A program made the position numbers and the translations under genes. The notes beneath the pieces were generated by a model. That model made no database searches. It saw only the letters and a list, made by a program, of their open reading frames with translations, and was not told where the DNA came from. Source: Fibrobacter sp. UWT2 (GTDB lineage Bacteria; Fibrobacterota; Fibrobacteria; Fibrobacterales; Fibrobacteraceae). Taken from it: 64,000 nucleotides of DNA. Below are positions 1 through 7,930 of the stretch, piece after piece. The DNA lies in the NCBI RefSeq assembly GCF_900142545.1, contig NZ_FRBF01000002.1:1-64000 (forward strand). Reading direction: 5' to 3'. Numbering within the stretch: the stretch's first letter is position 1; each line of letters begins with the position of its first letter.

Positions 1-131
1 GTCATATTTTAGAAAACCTTGCAATATTTTCACAGGGTAGAAATCAGTTTTTCCCAATAGTTATGCGGGCTGGGCGGGATTTTAAGGGACGACTATATTA
101 AGCCCGACTTCTAAAAAACGAGGTTGGTTTG

Positions 132-3100
132 ATGGAAAAAAATATTCTCACGAATAGATTTTGTGGTGTACTTGTATGCACCATTATGTTGTTTGTAGCA
201 CAGGCTTTTGCCGCCGCCTGGGACGGAAAGTCTATGTCCCGTCCACAGCAAGATGAAAACGGTGTGTTTATCATTACGAGCGCAGAAGAACTAGCTTGGT
301 TCTCTGACTCTTCGAATAGTGGCTACAAAATTTGGGGTAAAGCTCAAGTGTATGTGATGAATGCTAGGCTTGATGCGGACCTTGATATGGGTAATGAACT
401 CTTTATCCCTATTTGTGGCGGTAGTGGTGATAAATTGTTCAACGGAACTTTTGATGGAAATGGTCATACCATTTCCAACCTGAGAATAGATGGTGCCGAA
501 ATTGCTAAAAAGGTTAACCAACCTAAATATGCTCAGAATGTGGGCCTTATTGCGGCAATGAGTGGTGGTACCGTCAAGAATCTGACTCTTGAAAATGTAG
601 ATATTCAAAGTTCTTCCAATATCGGCCTTGTGGGTTCTACGAATCAGATTTCTGTTGGCGCGGTTGTTGGTTGGCAACAGAATGGAACGATCGATGGTTG
701 TGCTGCTTCCGGTTCTATCCAGACTAGTGGAAAGGGACAAGGCGTCGGTGGCATTGTTGGAAACGTTCATGGGGGAACGATTTCAAATTGCCTGAGTGAA
801 GTGAATATCCGTGTTTCTGGTAACGACGCTCAAGTAGGTGGTATTGTTGGGCTTGTCAAGAAGAATAGTACGGTAACGGTTAAATCTTGTGTTTATGCAG
901 GCGAAACACTTGAAAGTATGGCAAATGGTGCTGTTGGTGCCATTGTAGGTAAACAGGTGGATGGTGATACCAAACTCAATGTTGAAGATTGTGTTTACGA
1001 TTCCGATGTTGCCAAGTCTGGTGTTGGAGCTGTTAAAAAAAGTGCTAATGTGAGCGATGAATCGGTTGGCGCTTCCAATGTGAATATGGAAGAACATATT
1101 TGCGCCTTGAATGGTGGCAAAATTGAAGATGGGGAATGCAGTGTAAGTTCTCCGTGGTCCGTGGGTGTGTCTGGTGTATCTTTAAACGGCTCTGATGGCT
1201 TTAAGGTTATCTTTAATGCCAAGAGCGGTGCATTTGGTGAAAATGCGAAGACGAAGAAAGTCCTTGCCAAGGGTGCAAAGATTACCGCTGAAGAAATTAG
1301 CGTTCCGTCTCATGCCGACAGTGCTTTTGCCGGTTGGTCTTTAGATAAAAACGCTACCAAACCCGATGAAGATTTGGGTGCTTTGAAGGGACAGACGACG
1401 GTTTATGCGGTGTGGTATCCGTATTTTGATATCACCTTTGATGCTGCAATGGGTGCTTTCGCTGATAGTTCCAAGACGATGACTATAAAGGTCGCCAAGG
1501 GTGATATGGTGTCTGCGGAAGGTTTCACCTCCTTTGACCCTGTTACCGATGAAAATGGCGATAAGTACTATTTTACAGGCTGGTCTACTGAATCTCATGT
1601 GTTTGGATCCGAAGATGAAATTTCGGATAAGGATACTCTGCATTTGGATGACTTGACTGCAACAGAAAACATGACTCTTTATGCTTCTTGGACGAAAGCA
1701 ATCACCTATACTGTTGTCTACGATGCAAATGGTCATGGCAAGACAAAGATTGATTTTGTCAACGTGAATAAGGGTGAAAAGTTGACCGAACCGCCTGCGC
1801 CGACACCGGATGACGGTTATAAGTATACGGGCTGGTGCAAGGATCCGTCATGCAAAGAAGCCTTTAAATTTGATACTGAAATTGATGACAACTATGTCCT
1901 GTATGCAAATTGGGCTGCGGTTGACTATGAAATCACTTATGAGTTGAACGGTGGTACTAATAACAAGGCTAATCCGGCACTATATAATGTGACTTCTGAA
2001 ACGATTGTACTTGCTGACCCTGCAATGGAAGGTGCTAAATTCATCGGTTGGTTCTATGACGAAGCCTTTACTGAAAAGGCTACGCAGATCACTCAAGGTT
2101 CGACCGGAAACAAGACTTTGTTTGCCAAGTGGGAAACCGAAGTCTATGTCATTACCTATGTGGCTGATAACAATTCTGATGGTACGGCCTCCAGTGACAA
2201 GAAGGCTTATAAAGAATCCGTCACCTTGAAGGGCGCAGGCTTCTTTACTCGCGAAGGTTATACTCAAAATGGTTGGTCTTTGACCCCTGATGGTGATAAG
2301 GCTTATGATTTTGGCGCAACCTATGCTGATAATGCAGATTTGAACCTGTATCCGCATTGGGTGAAGGATCCTGTGGTAAGACATTTTGGTGCAGTGACGA
2401 TTACTGAATATTCCGACAAGACTGTTGCTAAAATTGATGGTGAATACACGGATCCTGATACTATTGAAATTAAGAAGGATATCCTTGTGGATCAGGTGGT
2501 GTTCAATAGAAAGTTCACTATCGGTAAGATGTCCACGATTATGCTTCCGTTCTCGATTGATACTTCTAAAGTGAAGGGTGGAACGTTCTATAAATTCAAT
2601 AGAGTTGTTGAAGAAAATGGTGTTCGTAAAGTTAAGATTGGTTATGTGAAAACACAGAACCTTGGTGCAAATACACCGTATTTGGTGATGCCGACCGCAG
2701 AAACTCTCACGTTTAGTGGTAAGGTGACTTTTAACACGGATGTCAATCCTATCGAAGTATTGACAAATAATTCTTGGGAGTTCATTGGAACCAGGGCTTA
2801 CAAATTGTTTGATGATGATCCTGAATTGGGTGACATCTGGGGCTTTGCGGGAACCGCTCAGGAAGGCGTTAAAGTTGGTCAATTTGTAAGGGCTGGAAGT
2901 GATGTGAAGATTAAACCGTTGCGAGCCTATTTGGTGGAGCATAAGAATGTTGCTTTGGCTAAGTCTGCGGGAGAATCCTTGAATTCTGCAAGTTGGATTG
3001 TTTCAAATGAACTTGCTGTGGAAATTGTTGATGAAAACGATAACGTTATTGCAACCGGAAAAATGGATGCTACAACAGGCGAGATTCGTTTGAACAGCTG

Positions 3101-3188
3101 GTTTGATATGAGCGGTCGTAAATTGAATGCTAAGCCCACGACCCGTGGAACATATTACTATAATGGTAAACGAGTAATTATTAAGTAA
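132..3188 (+). CDS. Secreted GLUG / InlB B-repeat surface protein
   Basis: A secreted repeat protein of 1018 aa, probably a cell-surface adhesin or structural protein. Residues 1-27 form a signal peptide ending in AFA. Residues about 75-310 carry GLUG-type repeats (GGIVGNVHGG, GGIVGLVK). Residues about 355-745 hold about five InlB B-type repeats, each with an FxGW or YTGW core and ending in LYAxW or LFAKW. The last 30 residues contain FDMSGRKL and RGTYYYNGKR, a C-terminal module also seen in the GH43 protein here. I chose the ATG at 132 rather than an in-frame TTG at 129, because GAGG lies 8 nt upstream. The stop is 11 nt before the first small peptide gene and sits inside its ribosome-binding region, so co-transcription is likely. 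The gene is more AT-rich than its neighbours. The adhesin role is inference. Confidence 0.85.
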   Translation: MEKNILTNRFCGVLVCTIMLFVAQAFAAAWDGKSMSRPQQDENGVFIITSAEELAWFSDSSNSGYKIWGKAQVYVMNARLDADLDMGNELFIPICGGSGDKLFNGTFDGNGHTISNLRIDGAEIAKKVNQPKYAQNVGLIAAMSGGTVKNLTLENVDIQSSSNIGLVGSTNQISVGAVVGWQQNGTIDGCAASGSIQTSGKGQGVGGIVGNVHGGTISNCLSEVNIRVSGNDAQVGGIVGLVKKNSTVTVKSCVYAGETLESMANGAVGAIVGKQVDGDTKLNVEDCVYDSDVAKSGVGAVKKSANVSDESVGASNVNMEEHICALNGGKIEDGECSVSSPWSVGVSGVSLNGSDGFKVIFNAKSGAFGENAKTKKVLAKGAKITAEEISVPSHADSAFAGWSLDKNATKPDEDLGALKGQTTVYAVWYPYFDITFDAAMGAFADSSKTMTIKVAKGDMVSAEGFTSFDPVTDENGDKYYFTGWSTESHVFGSEDEISDKDTLHLDDLTATENMTLYASWTKAITYTVVYDANGHGKTKIDFVNVNKGEKLTEPPAPTPDDGYKYTGWCKDPSCKEAFKFDTEIDDNYVLYANWAAVDYEITYELNGGTNNKANPALYNVTSETIVLADPAMEGAKFIGWFYDEAFTEKATQITQGSTGNKTLFAKWETEVYVITYVADNNSDGTASSDKKAYKESVTLKGAGFFTREGYTQNGWSLTPDGDKAYDFGATYADNADLNLYPHWVKDPVVRHFGAVTITEYSDKTVAKIDGEYTDPDTIEIKKDILVDQVVFNRKFTIGKMSTIMLPFSIDTSKVKGGTFYKFNRVVEENGVRKVKIGYVKTQNLGANTPYLVMPTAETLTFSGKVTFNTDVNPIEVLTNNSWEFIGTRAYKLFDDDPELGDIWGFAGTAQEGVKVGQFVRAGSDVKIKPLRAYLVEHKNVALAKSAGESLNSASWIVSNELAVEIVDENDNVIATGKMDATTGEIRLNSWFDMSGRKLNAKPTTRGTYYYNGKRVIIK

Positions 3189-3199
3189 GGGAGTGCAAA

Positions 3200-3340
3200 A
3201 TGAATTCTGAAATGGTAGAAAAGAAAGCATACGTTTCTCCTTCTATGGAAGAAATTGATATAGCGTGTCAGAGCATTCTATGTGGCAGCTGTGATGGAAA
3301 TCCCGACTGTATGAGTACTGAAATTGAGGGGACACCCTAA
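3200..3340 (+). CDS. Candidate RiPP precursor peptide 1 (46 aa, four Cys)
   Basis: A 46-aa ORF with a good ribosome-binding site (AAGGGAG, 7 nt upstream). The N-terminal half carries KKAYVSPSME, residues 8-17, with Y11 and P14 forming a YxxP motif. The same motif in lasso-peptide leaders is bound by PqqD-like recognition proteins, and one is encoded 2.8 kb downstream. The C-terminal half has Cys at 23, 28, 31 and 37 and an acidic, Gly/Pro-containing tail (SCDGNPDC, then EIEGTP). The stop overlaps the start of the next peptide as TAATG, so the two are translationally coupled. The leader/core division is inference; there is no obvious TxG lasso cleavage signal. It could instead be a small regulatory protein, but the neighbourhood favours a modified, exported peptide. 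Confidence 0.7.
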   Translation: MNSEMVEKKAYVSPSMEEIDIACQSILCGSCDGNPDCMSTEIEGTP

Positions 3341-3483
3341 TGACGCAAAATAACATTAAAGAAAAAAAAGACTATTTGCCTCCTTCGATGGAAGTAGTTT
3401 CCCTTCGTGAGCAAATTCCGCTGATTGCTTTTAGCGGCGGTGAATTCAACTTAAACGAATCCGAAAAAAAATACTTCGCCTAA
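3340..3483 (+). CDS. Candidate RiPP precursor peptide 2 (47 aa, Cys-free)
   Basis: A 47-aa ORF starting inside the stop codon of peptide 1 (TAATG), with GAGGGG 8 nt upstream at 3326-3331. It shares the leader-like block with peptide 1: KKDYLPPSME, residues 9-18, with Y12 and P15. The C-terminal half is completely different: no Cys, a hydrophobic stretch IPLIAF, a Gly-Gly at 33-34, then EFNLNESEKKYFA. Conserved N-terminus plus divergent C-terminus is the usual signature of leader/core precursors matured by one enzyme set. The double Gly could be a leader-cleavage point (inference). An intrinsic terminator follows 7 nt after the stop. Confidence 0.7.
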   Translation: MTQNNIKEKKDYLPPSMEVVSLREQIPLIAFSGGEFNLNESEKKYFA

Positions 3484-3490
3484 TTTATCA

Positions 3491-3514
3491 GGGACCGAAT
3501 TCGGTCCCTTTTTT
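3491..3514 (+). terminator. Intrinsic terminator between the small peptides and the enzyme genes
   Basis: Perfect 18-nt palindrome GGGACCGAATTCGGTCCC followed by six T. It lies 7 nt after peptide 2 and 15 nt before the nucleotidyltransferase start. In peptide-maturation operons such an element keeps precursor mRNA in excess over enzyme mRNA. Confidence 0.9.
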
Positions 3515-3515
3515 C

Positions 3516-3523
3516 TATCTTTG
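3516..3523 (+). promoter_or_regulatory. TAnnTTTG promoter-like element, 5 nt before the start codon
   Basis: TATCTTTG matches the -7 box TAnnTTTG known from Bacteroidota promoters. It lies 5 nt before the nucleotidyltransferase ATG, which has no Shine-Dalgarno sequence, so a leaderless transcript restarting after the terminator is plausible. No clear -33 TTTG is visible. Confidence 0.45.
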
Positions 3524-3528
3524 CGGCC

Positions 3529-4647
3529 ATGGGTTTGGCTTTGAAAAAGACGGATTTGCTCCTGTTTGAACTTTTGCGGTTTGCGCTCGATACGACCGGC
3601 GAGTTAAAGGGGCTAGAAAAGGCGCCTTCGGAAGAAGATTGGAAGGCTGTATATAAACTGGCAAAGCGCCAGTCGGTATTGTCGATTGCGTTTTTGGGAA
3701 TCAAGAAACTTCCTGAAAATTTTCGTCCAGAAAGAAAGATGCTTTTGCGCTGGTCCCTCGATGCCGAGGGTACTGCGGGCATGAATGCTCTTTTGAACCA
3801 AGAGGCTGCCCGCCTGACGCAGATTTTTGACGGTGCTGGCCGTAAGAATGCGGTGCTCAAGGGCCCTGCCAATGCAAGGCTTTATCCGGATCCGCTGAGT
3901 AGGCAGTGCGGCGATATCGACATCTGGGTCGAAGGTGGTCGCGACAGCGTGTCTAAATTGCTTTATGAACAGAATCTGCTAAATGCCGATACCGACGACC
4001 ATGCCTATTCCCAACATCATATCCATTTGCCCAAGAATAAAGATGGCGTTACGGTGGAGGTGCATTTCAAGCCTGCATCGGGAATCCCGTTCCGCAATGG
4101 ATCGTTGCAAAAGTTCCTGAACGAAGAAATCCGTAAGGCTGAAAAGGTACCCGAGGGCTTTTATTCACCGTCGGTCAAGTTTGCGCTCGTGATGCAAATG
4201 GCGCACTTGCAACAGCATTTTTTGAGTCGCGGGCTTGGTCTTAGGCAGTATATGGATTACCTGATGCTGCTTAGGCATTCTACCGAAAGCGACCGCAGCG
4301 CCGCGTTAGCTGTCATGAAACGTTTGAGCATGATGCGTGCCTGTGGTGCCGTGATGTGGGTGCTGCAGGAGGTTCTCGGACTTGAACGAGACTTGATGCT
4401 TTGTGCTCCCGATGCCGTCCGCGGTAGGCGCTTATTGAAGTTGGCGCTTGAGGGTGGAAATTTTGGCCAGTATGCGTTGGAACCTAAACCCCGCAATGTT
4501 TTTGTTCGTTGGTTCAAGGATCGCATGAATGCCTTGTCTTGGCTTACCTTTGACCCGGTGAATGCCATCTTTAAGGAACTCAAGTACTGGCGTGCAACGA
4601 TTTCGCTGATTCCTTTGCGTATTAAGCGCAGGAGAATTGCCCTATGA
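3529..4647 (+). CDS. Nucleotidyltransferase family protein (NTP_transf_5-like) of the peptide cluster
   Basis: A 372-aa protein of the uncharacterised nucleotidyltransferase family seen in lasso and other RiPP clusters. The diagnostic segment is at about 109-133: VLKGPANARLYPDP, then a conserved Arg and GDIDIWV, whose DxD pair would bind metal. A second region, VEVHFKP, follows. The family is thought to modify a small molecule or peptide by nucleotidyl transfer; its exact chemistry is unproven. The 3' end overlaps the kinase gene as ATGA, so the two are coupled. There is no ribosome-binding site, and a promoter-like box sits just upstream. The substrate here is probably the peptide or its phosphorylated form (inference). 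Confidence 0.8.
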   Translation: MGLALKKTDLLLFELLRFALDTTGELKGLEKAPSEEDWKAVYKLAKRQSVLSIAFLGIKKLPENFRPERKMLLRWSLDAEGTAGMNALLNQEAARLTQIFDGAGRKNAVLKGPANARLYPDPLSRQCGDIDIWVEGGRDSVSKLLYEQNLLNADTDDHAYSQHHIHLPKNKDGVTVEVHFKPASGIPFRNGSLQKFLNEEIRKAEKVPEGFYSPSVKFALVMQMAHLQQHFLSRGLGLRQYMDYLMLLRHSTESDRSAALAVMKRLSMMRACGAVMWVLQEVLGLERDLMLCAPDAVRGRRLLKLALEGGNFGQYALEPKPRNVFVRWFKDRMNALSWLTFDPVNAIFKELKYWRATISLIPLRIKRRRIAL

Positions 4648-5570
4648 TTTCTTCTGGAACTTACAAGGTTGCGGAACATGTGTTTAAGGTGTCCGCAGCT
4701 GCTGACCTTTGCGATAGTTTGTTTAGCGAATGCATGGACAACTACGAACCGTTTGCGGTTCCTGCGGCGCAAAATTCCGAATATCTTTTTAAAGTAAATG
4801 TGGAATGCGGCGAAGCTCCGGAGTACACCGAAGAATTGTGCCAAGATGAAGAAGGCCAGCAGATTATTTGTGGGCTTACTGCTGGTAAAAAATCTGTTTT
4901 TGATTTTCGCCTGCAACATAAGTTGACGGGTGTCCTGGTTTGCTCCGAGGATTACAGAATGGCCACGTTGTTTGTCCCGAGGGATGAACCGTTGGCTTTG
5001 CTCCGGTTTGCGGTGAACAACGCCATGATGGTCTTGTATGCCATTGCGACGGCCCCTTACAATACGGCTCTGTTCCATGCAGCTGTCGTGAGTTATGATG
5101 GTAAGGGCTATATGTTCCTGGGCAAGAGCGGCACTGGCAAGAGTACGCATGCAAGGCTTTGGCTAAAGTATAACGAAGGCTCGGAACTTTTGAATGACGA
5201 CAACCCGGTGGTTCGCATTTTTGATGGCGCACGAGCGGTTGTCTACGGCTCGCCATGGAGCGGCAAGACGCCTTGCTACAAGAATCAGGAATTTGCACTG
5301 GGCGGTTTTGTGATGCTTTCGCAGGCTCCGTACAACAAGATCGAACGCTTGCGTGGCGTGCGCGCCTATGCGGCCTTGGTCCCTTGCATTTCGGGCAAAC
5401 GCTGGGAGGCTGTCATTGCTGATGGCTTGCACAAAACCGAAAACGCTCTTGCGATGAATGTCCCTGTGTGGTATTTGGAATGCTTGCCCGACGAAGAGGC
5501 GGCGAAGTTATGCTGTGCTTCTGTCAGTGAAAGCCGATCCCGGATCAAGTCCGGAATGACATGCGGATAA
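4644..5570 (+). CDS. HPr-kinase-like (HprK/PadeK-type) peptide kinase
   Basis: A 308-aa HprK-related kinase. The P-loop GKSGTGKST lies at about 159-167, preceded by FHAAVV and followed by LNDDNPVV at about 181-189, the HprK acidic motif, and then GSPWSGKT. It lacks the N-terminal HPr-kinase domain, like kinases that phosphorylate lasso peptides on the C-terminal Ser (paeninodin-type). It overlaps the nucleotidyltransferase by 4 nt and precedes the S26 peptidase by 4 nt. Its last 12 or so residues are encoded by a palindromic REP-like sequence (5534-5562), so the C-terminus looks recently extended. Peptide 1 has Ser and Thr near its C-terminus. The target is inferred. Confidence 0.8.
   Translation: MISSGTYKVAEHVFKVSAAADLCDSLFSECMDNYEPFAVPAAQNSEYLFKVNVECGEAPEYTEELCQDEEGQQIICGLTAGKKSVFDFRLQHKLTGVLVCSEDYRMATLFVPRDEPLALLRFAVNNAMMVLYAIATAPYNTALFHAAVVSYDGKGYMFLGKSGTGKSTHARLWLKYNEGSELLNDDNPVVRIFDGARAVVYGSPWSGKTPCYKNQEFALGGFVMLSQAPYNKIERLRGVRAYAALVPCISGKRWEAVIADGLHKTENALAMNVPVWYLECLPDEEAAKLCCASVSESRSRIKSGMTCG
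5534..5562. repeat. REP-like palindrome embedded in the 3' end of the kinase gene
   Basis: Contains CCGGATCAAGTCCGG (5540-5554), a 5-bp stem with a 5-nt loop, flanked by GATCC and AATGACA. Sequences of this kind are familiar as dispersed intergenic repeats in many bacterial genomes. Here it is read in frame and ends the coding region. Confidence 0.6.
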
Positions 5571-5574
5571 GGAA

Positions 5575-6027
5575 ATGCAGAAGAAAGACGATGAGTTGAT
5601 TCTTTCGGAAGCCATTCGCCTAGTGGGCGAGGGCGTCGAGGTGATTTTCCCGGTGAACGGGAGAAGCATGCGCCCCTTTATTGAAGGTGGCCGTGACAGT
5701 GTTCTTCTGGTCAAGCCCGTTGACGTGAAGCCTATGGACATTGTGCTTGCCCGCGTCATCGGCGGAAATTATGTTGTTCATAGAGTCCTTTCGATAGAGG
5801 ACGGGTGTGCAACGCTTATGGGTGACGGCAATTTGCAGGGACGAGAAATTTGCGAATGTAAACAAATTTATGCTAAAGTAACGCATGTTGTGCATCCAAA
5901 TGGTTACAAAAGATCTCTTTACACGCCTTTTATACAATTTGTCCAAAAATTGTGGGTCAAATTTTTACCTTTGCGTCGTTATTTGCTTAAATTATATAGA
6001 GTCTACATTCGAATCCGGAATTTCTAG
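5575..6027 (+). CDS. S24/S26-family peptidase (signal-peptidase-like), possible leader protease
   Basis: A 150-aa protease-like protein. GRSMRPF places a nucleophilic Ser at 31. VVHRV places His69 where most bacterial type I signal peptidases have Lys, as in the SipW/archaeal Ser-His type. GDGN at 83-86 matches the conserved GD(G/A)N box. There is no N-terminal membrane anchor; the basic, aromatic C-terminus (about 112-150) may associate with membrane. Related proteins occur next to PqqD-like genes in Bacteroidota peptide clusters. It may cut the leader from the two precursor peptides, a role otherwise unfilled because the exporter lacks a C39 domain and no transglutaminase-like protease is present (inference). 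It starts 4 nt after the kinase gene, with GGAAA as a weak ribosome site. Confidence 0.75.
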   Translation: MQKKDDELILSEAIRLVGEGVEVIFPVNGRSMRPFIEGGRDSVLLVKPVDVKPMDIVLARVIGGNYVVHRVLSIEDGCATLMGDGNLQGREICECKQIYAKVTHVVHPNGYKRSLYTPFIQFVQKLWVKFLPLRRYLLKLYRVYIRIRNF

Positions 6028-6041
6028 AAGGAGAGTACACC

Positions 6042-6311
6042 ATGCACATCAAAAAAGGATTTGTTCTGCGCGAAGTTTGCGGTGAACAGGTGATTATGGG
6101 CGAAGGCGTTGGCGCTCTCGATTTCGGGAAGCTCCTTTGCCTCAACGAAACGGCGTCTTGGCTTTGGAAGCGCGCAAGCGAACTCGGCGAATTCACGATA
6201 GTGGCTTTGGCCGAAGCTCTGTGCGACGAATATGATGTTGCTCCGGATGATGCGCTGACCGATGTGATGAGCATTGTCGAGCAGTGGAAAAACGTGAACG
6301 TTGTTGAATGA
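6042..6311 (+). CDS. PqqD-like RiPP recognition element (lasso B1-type)
   Basis: An 89-aa stand-alone PqqD-fold protein, the usual length for lasso B1 proteins. Visible features are an N-terminal beta hairpin (FVLREVCGEQVIMGEG), the LNETASWLWKRA helix typical of the family, and a C-terminal helical pair ending in IVEQWKNVNVVE. PqqD-like proteins bind leader peptides and present them to modifying enzymes, commonly through a YxxP motif like that in the two upstream peptides. It has a strong ribosome site (AAGGAGAG, 7 nt upstream) and overlaps the exporter gene by 4 nt (ATGA). This is the strongest single indicator that the cluster makes a RiPP. Confidence 0.85.
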   Translation: MHIKKGFVLREVCGEQVIMGEGVGALDFGKLLCLNETASWLWKRASELGEFTIVALAEALCDEYDVAPDDALTDVMSIVEQWKNVNVVE

Positions 6312-7930
6312 GATACCTTTCGTGGCTGTGGAATAAAACCGGCGGTTTCCGCCTGAATATTGCGCTCCGCATTGTATTTGGCGTGGGGCGAATCTCGCTT
6401 GGGCTGTTAATGGTATGGCTCAGCAAGCGTTTTATAGATGAAACAATTCGCACGGGTAGTCAAGACGACATCGTGCAAATGATTGCACTGCTTGTGGCAA
6501 CGGTCGTGGGCGCGATTGTTTTGCGTATCCTGTTTTATTATATGACGAATGTGGCAATGGTTCGTCAGTCGAATCGCTTGCGCCTGCAGGTCTTTGAAGG
6601 CTTGTTCCTGCGTAAGCTTTACGCGGGAGTGGAACTGCATTCGGGTGATGTGGCGTCTAGGCTTTCGAAAGATATCGAGTCGGTGTCGACCACAACCATG
6701 GAAACTTTGCCGCAAATGATTGTGACGGCGATACAGCTGGTGGGCGCGTTCCTTTTGATGCGCTGGTTTGATCCGCGGCTCGCTTGGGCGTTGCTGTTGC
6801 TTACGCCGGTGGCGATTGTGCTCGGTAAGCTGGTGTCTCGCAAGCTCAGGAACATGACGCTTGCGATTCGTGAGCGCGAATCCAAAATCCAGATGCAGGT
6901 GCAAGAGGGTGTAGAACACAACGTGCTCATGCGTTCGCTCGAAAGCGAAAACTGGGTGGCGGACCGCCTGAGTGACATGCAACAACACTTGGAAAGCGAT
7001 GTGTTGCGCCGTACGCGGTTTACCACGCTTTCCCGTTTTGCGCTCGGGTCTGCCTTTGGGCTGGGCTATTTGCTCGCCTTTATTTGGGGCGGCCTCGGGC
7101 TGCGCGATGGGGCGATTACCTTCGGTATGATGACGTCCTTCTTGCAGCTGGTGGGCCAGATTCAGCACCCGATTCTTTCGATTTTGAACATGGTGCCGCA
7201 AGTGGTGCATACTACGGCGAGCATTGACCGCTTGGAAGATCTTGAAAAATCCAAGGAACCCGAAGTGGACGGAACGCCTGTGGCGCTTGAAGGCTCGCTC
7301 GGGGTTCGACTCGAGAACCTGCATTTTGGCTATGCGGCGGGCCGGCACGAGGTTTTGGAAGAATTCAGTCACGATTTTGAGCCTGGCTCCAAAACGGCGA
7401 TTATGGGCAAGACTGGTGCCGGAAAGACGACTTTGTTCCGGCTGCTGCTCGGCTTTGTAAGGCCTGATAGCGGGCGAATGCTAATTTATTCAAATTCCGA
7501 GGTGTGCGCGATTGGCAAAGAGACCCGCACGAACTTTGTGTACGTACCGCAGGGCAATACTTTGCTGAGCGGGAGTGTTCGCCTGAATTTGCAGTTGGCT
7601 AAGCCCGATGCGAGCGAACATGAAATGATGCAGGCGTTGCACGCGGCGTGCGCTGACTTTGTGCTTGATTTGCCCGATGGCTTGGATACAGAAATCGGCG
7701 AGCGCGGTCGCGGCTTGAGTGAGGGCCAGGCGCAGCGAATCGGAATTGCCCGCGGTCTATTGCGGCGCGGGAACGTTTGGCTTTTTGACGAGGTGAGTTC
7801 TTCGCTTGACGAATCGACGGAGCGCGAATTGTTCGAAAGACTTTTTGCGACTTACCCCGACAAGACCATGATTTTTGTGACGCACCGTTCGGCCATGTCC
7901 GAAATTTGCGACGAAGTCGTTAGATTATAA
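6308..7930 (+). CDS. ABC exporter of the peptide cluster (fused membrane and ATPase domains)
   Basis: A 540-aa half-transporter with an N-terminal six-helix membrane domain (about 15-300) and a C-terminal nucleotide-binding domain. Walker A GKTGAGKTT is at about 367-375, signature LSEGQAQRIGIARG at about 469, Walker B VWLFDEVSSSLDE at about 490, and switch His in FVTHRS. All catalytic motifs are intact. There is no C39 peptidase domain, so leader removal must be done by another protein, possibly the S26 enzyme. It is the last gene of the operon; about 200 nt separate it from the GH74 gene. It most likely exports the matured peptide and may also give self-protection. Confidence 0.85.
   Translation: MRYLSWLWNKTGGFRLNIALRIVFGVGRISLGLLMVWLSKRFIDETIRTGSQDDIVQMIALLVATVVGAIVLRILFYYMTNVAMVRQSNRLRLQVFEGLFLRKLYAGVELHSGDVASRLSKDIESVSTTTMETLPQMIVTAIQLVGAFLLMRWFDPRLAWALLLLTPVAIVLGKLVSRKLRNMTLAIRERESKIQMQVQEGVEHNVLMRSLESENWVADRLSDMQQHLESDVLRRTRFTTLSRFALGSAFGLGYLLAFIWGGLGLRDGAITFGMMTSFLQLVGQIQHPILSILNMVPQVVHTTASIDRLEDLEKSKEPEVDGTPVALEGSLGVRLENLHFGYAAGRHEVLEEFSHDFEPGSKTAIMGKTGAGKTTLFRLLLGFVRPDSGRMLIYSNSEVCAIGKETRTNFVYVPQGNTLLSGSVRLNLQLAKPDASEHEMMQALHAACADFVLDLPDGLDTEIGERGRGLSEGQAQRIGIARGLLRRGNVWLFDEVSSSLDESTERELFERLFATYPDKTMIFVTHRSAMSEICDEVVRL

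Noticed and set aside
3200-7930. Naming the cluster a lasso-peptide cluster
   Set aside because: The recognition protein, kinase, nucleotidyltransferase and exporter fit, but the cyclase and B2 protease are absent and the peptides lack the typical TxG cleavage signal.
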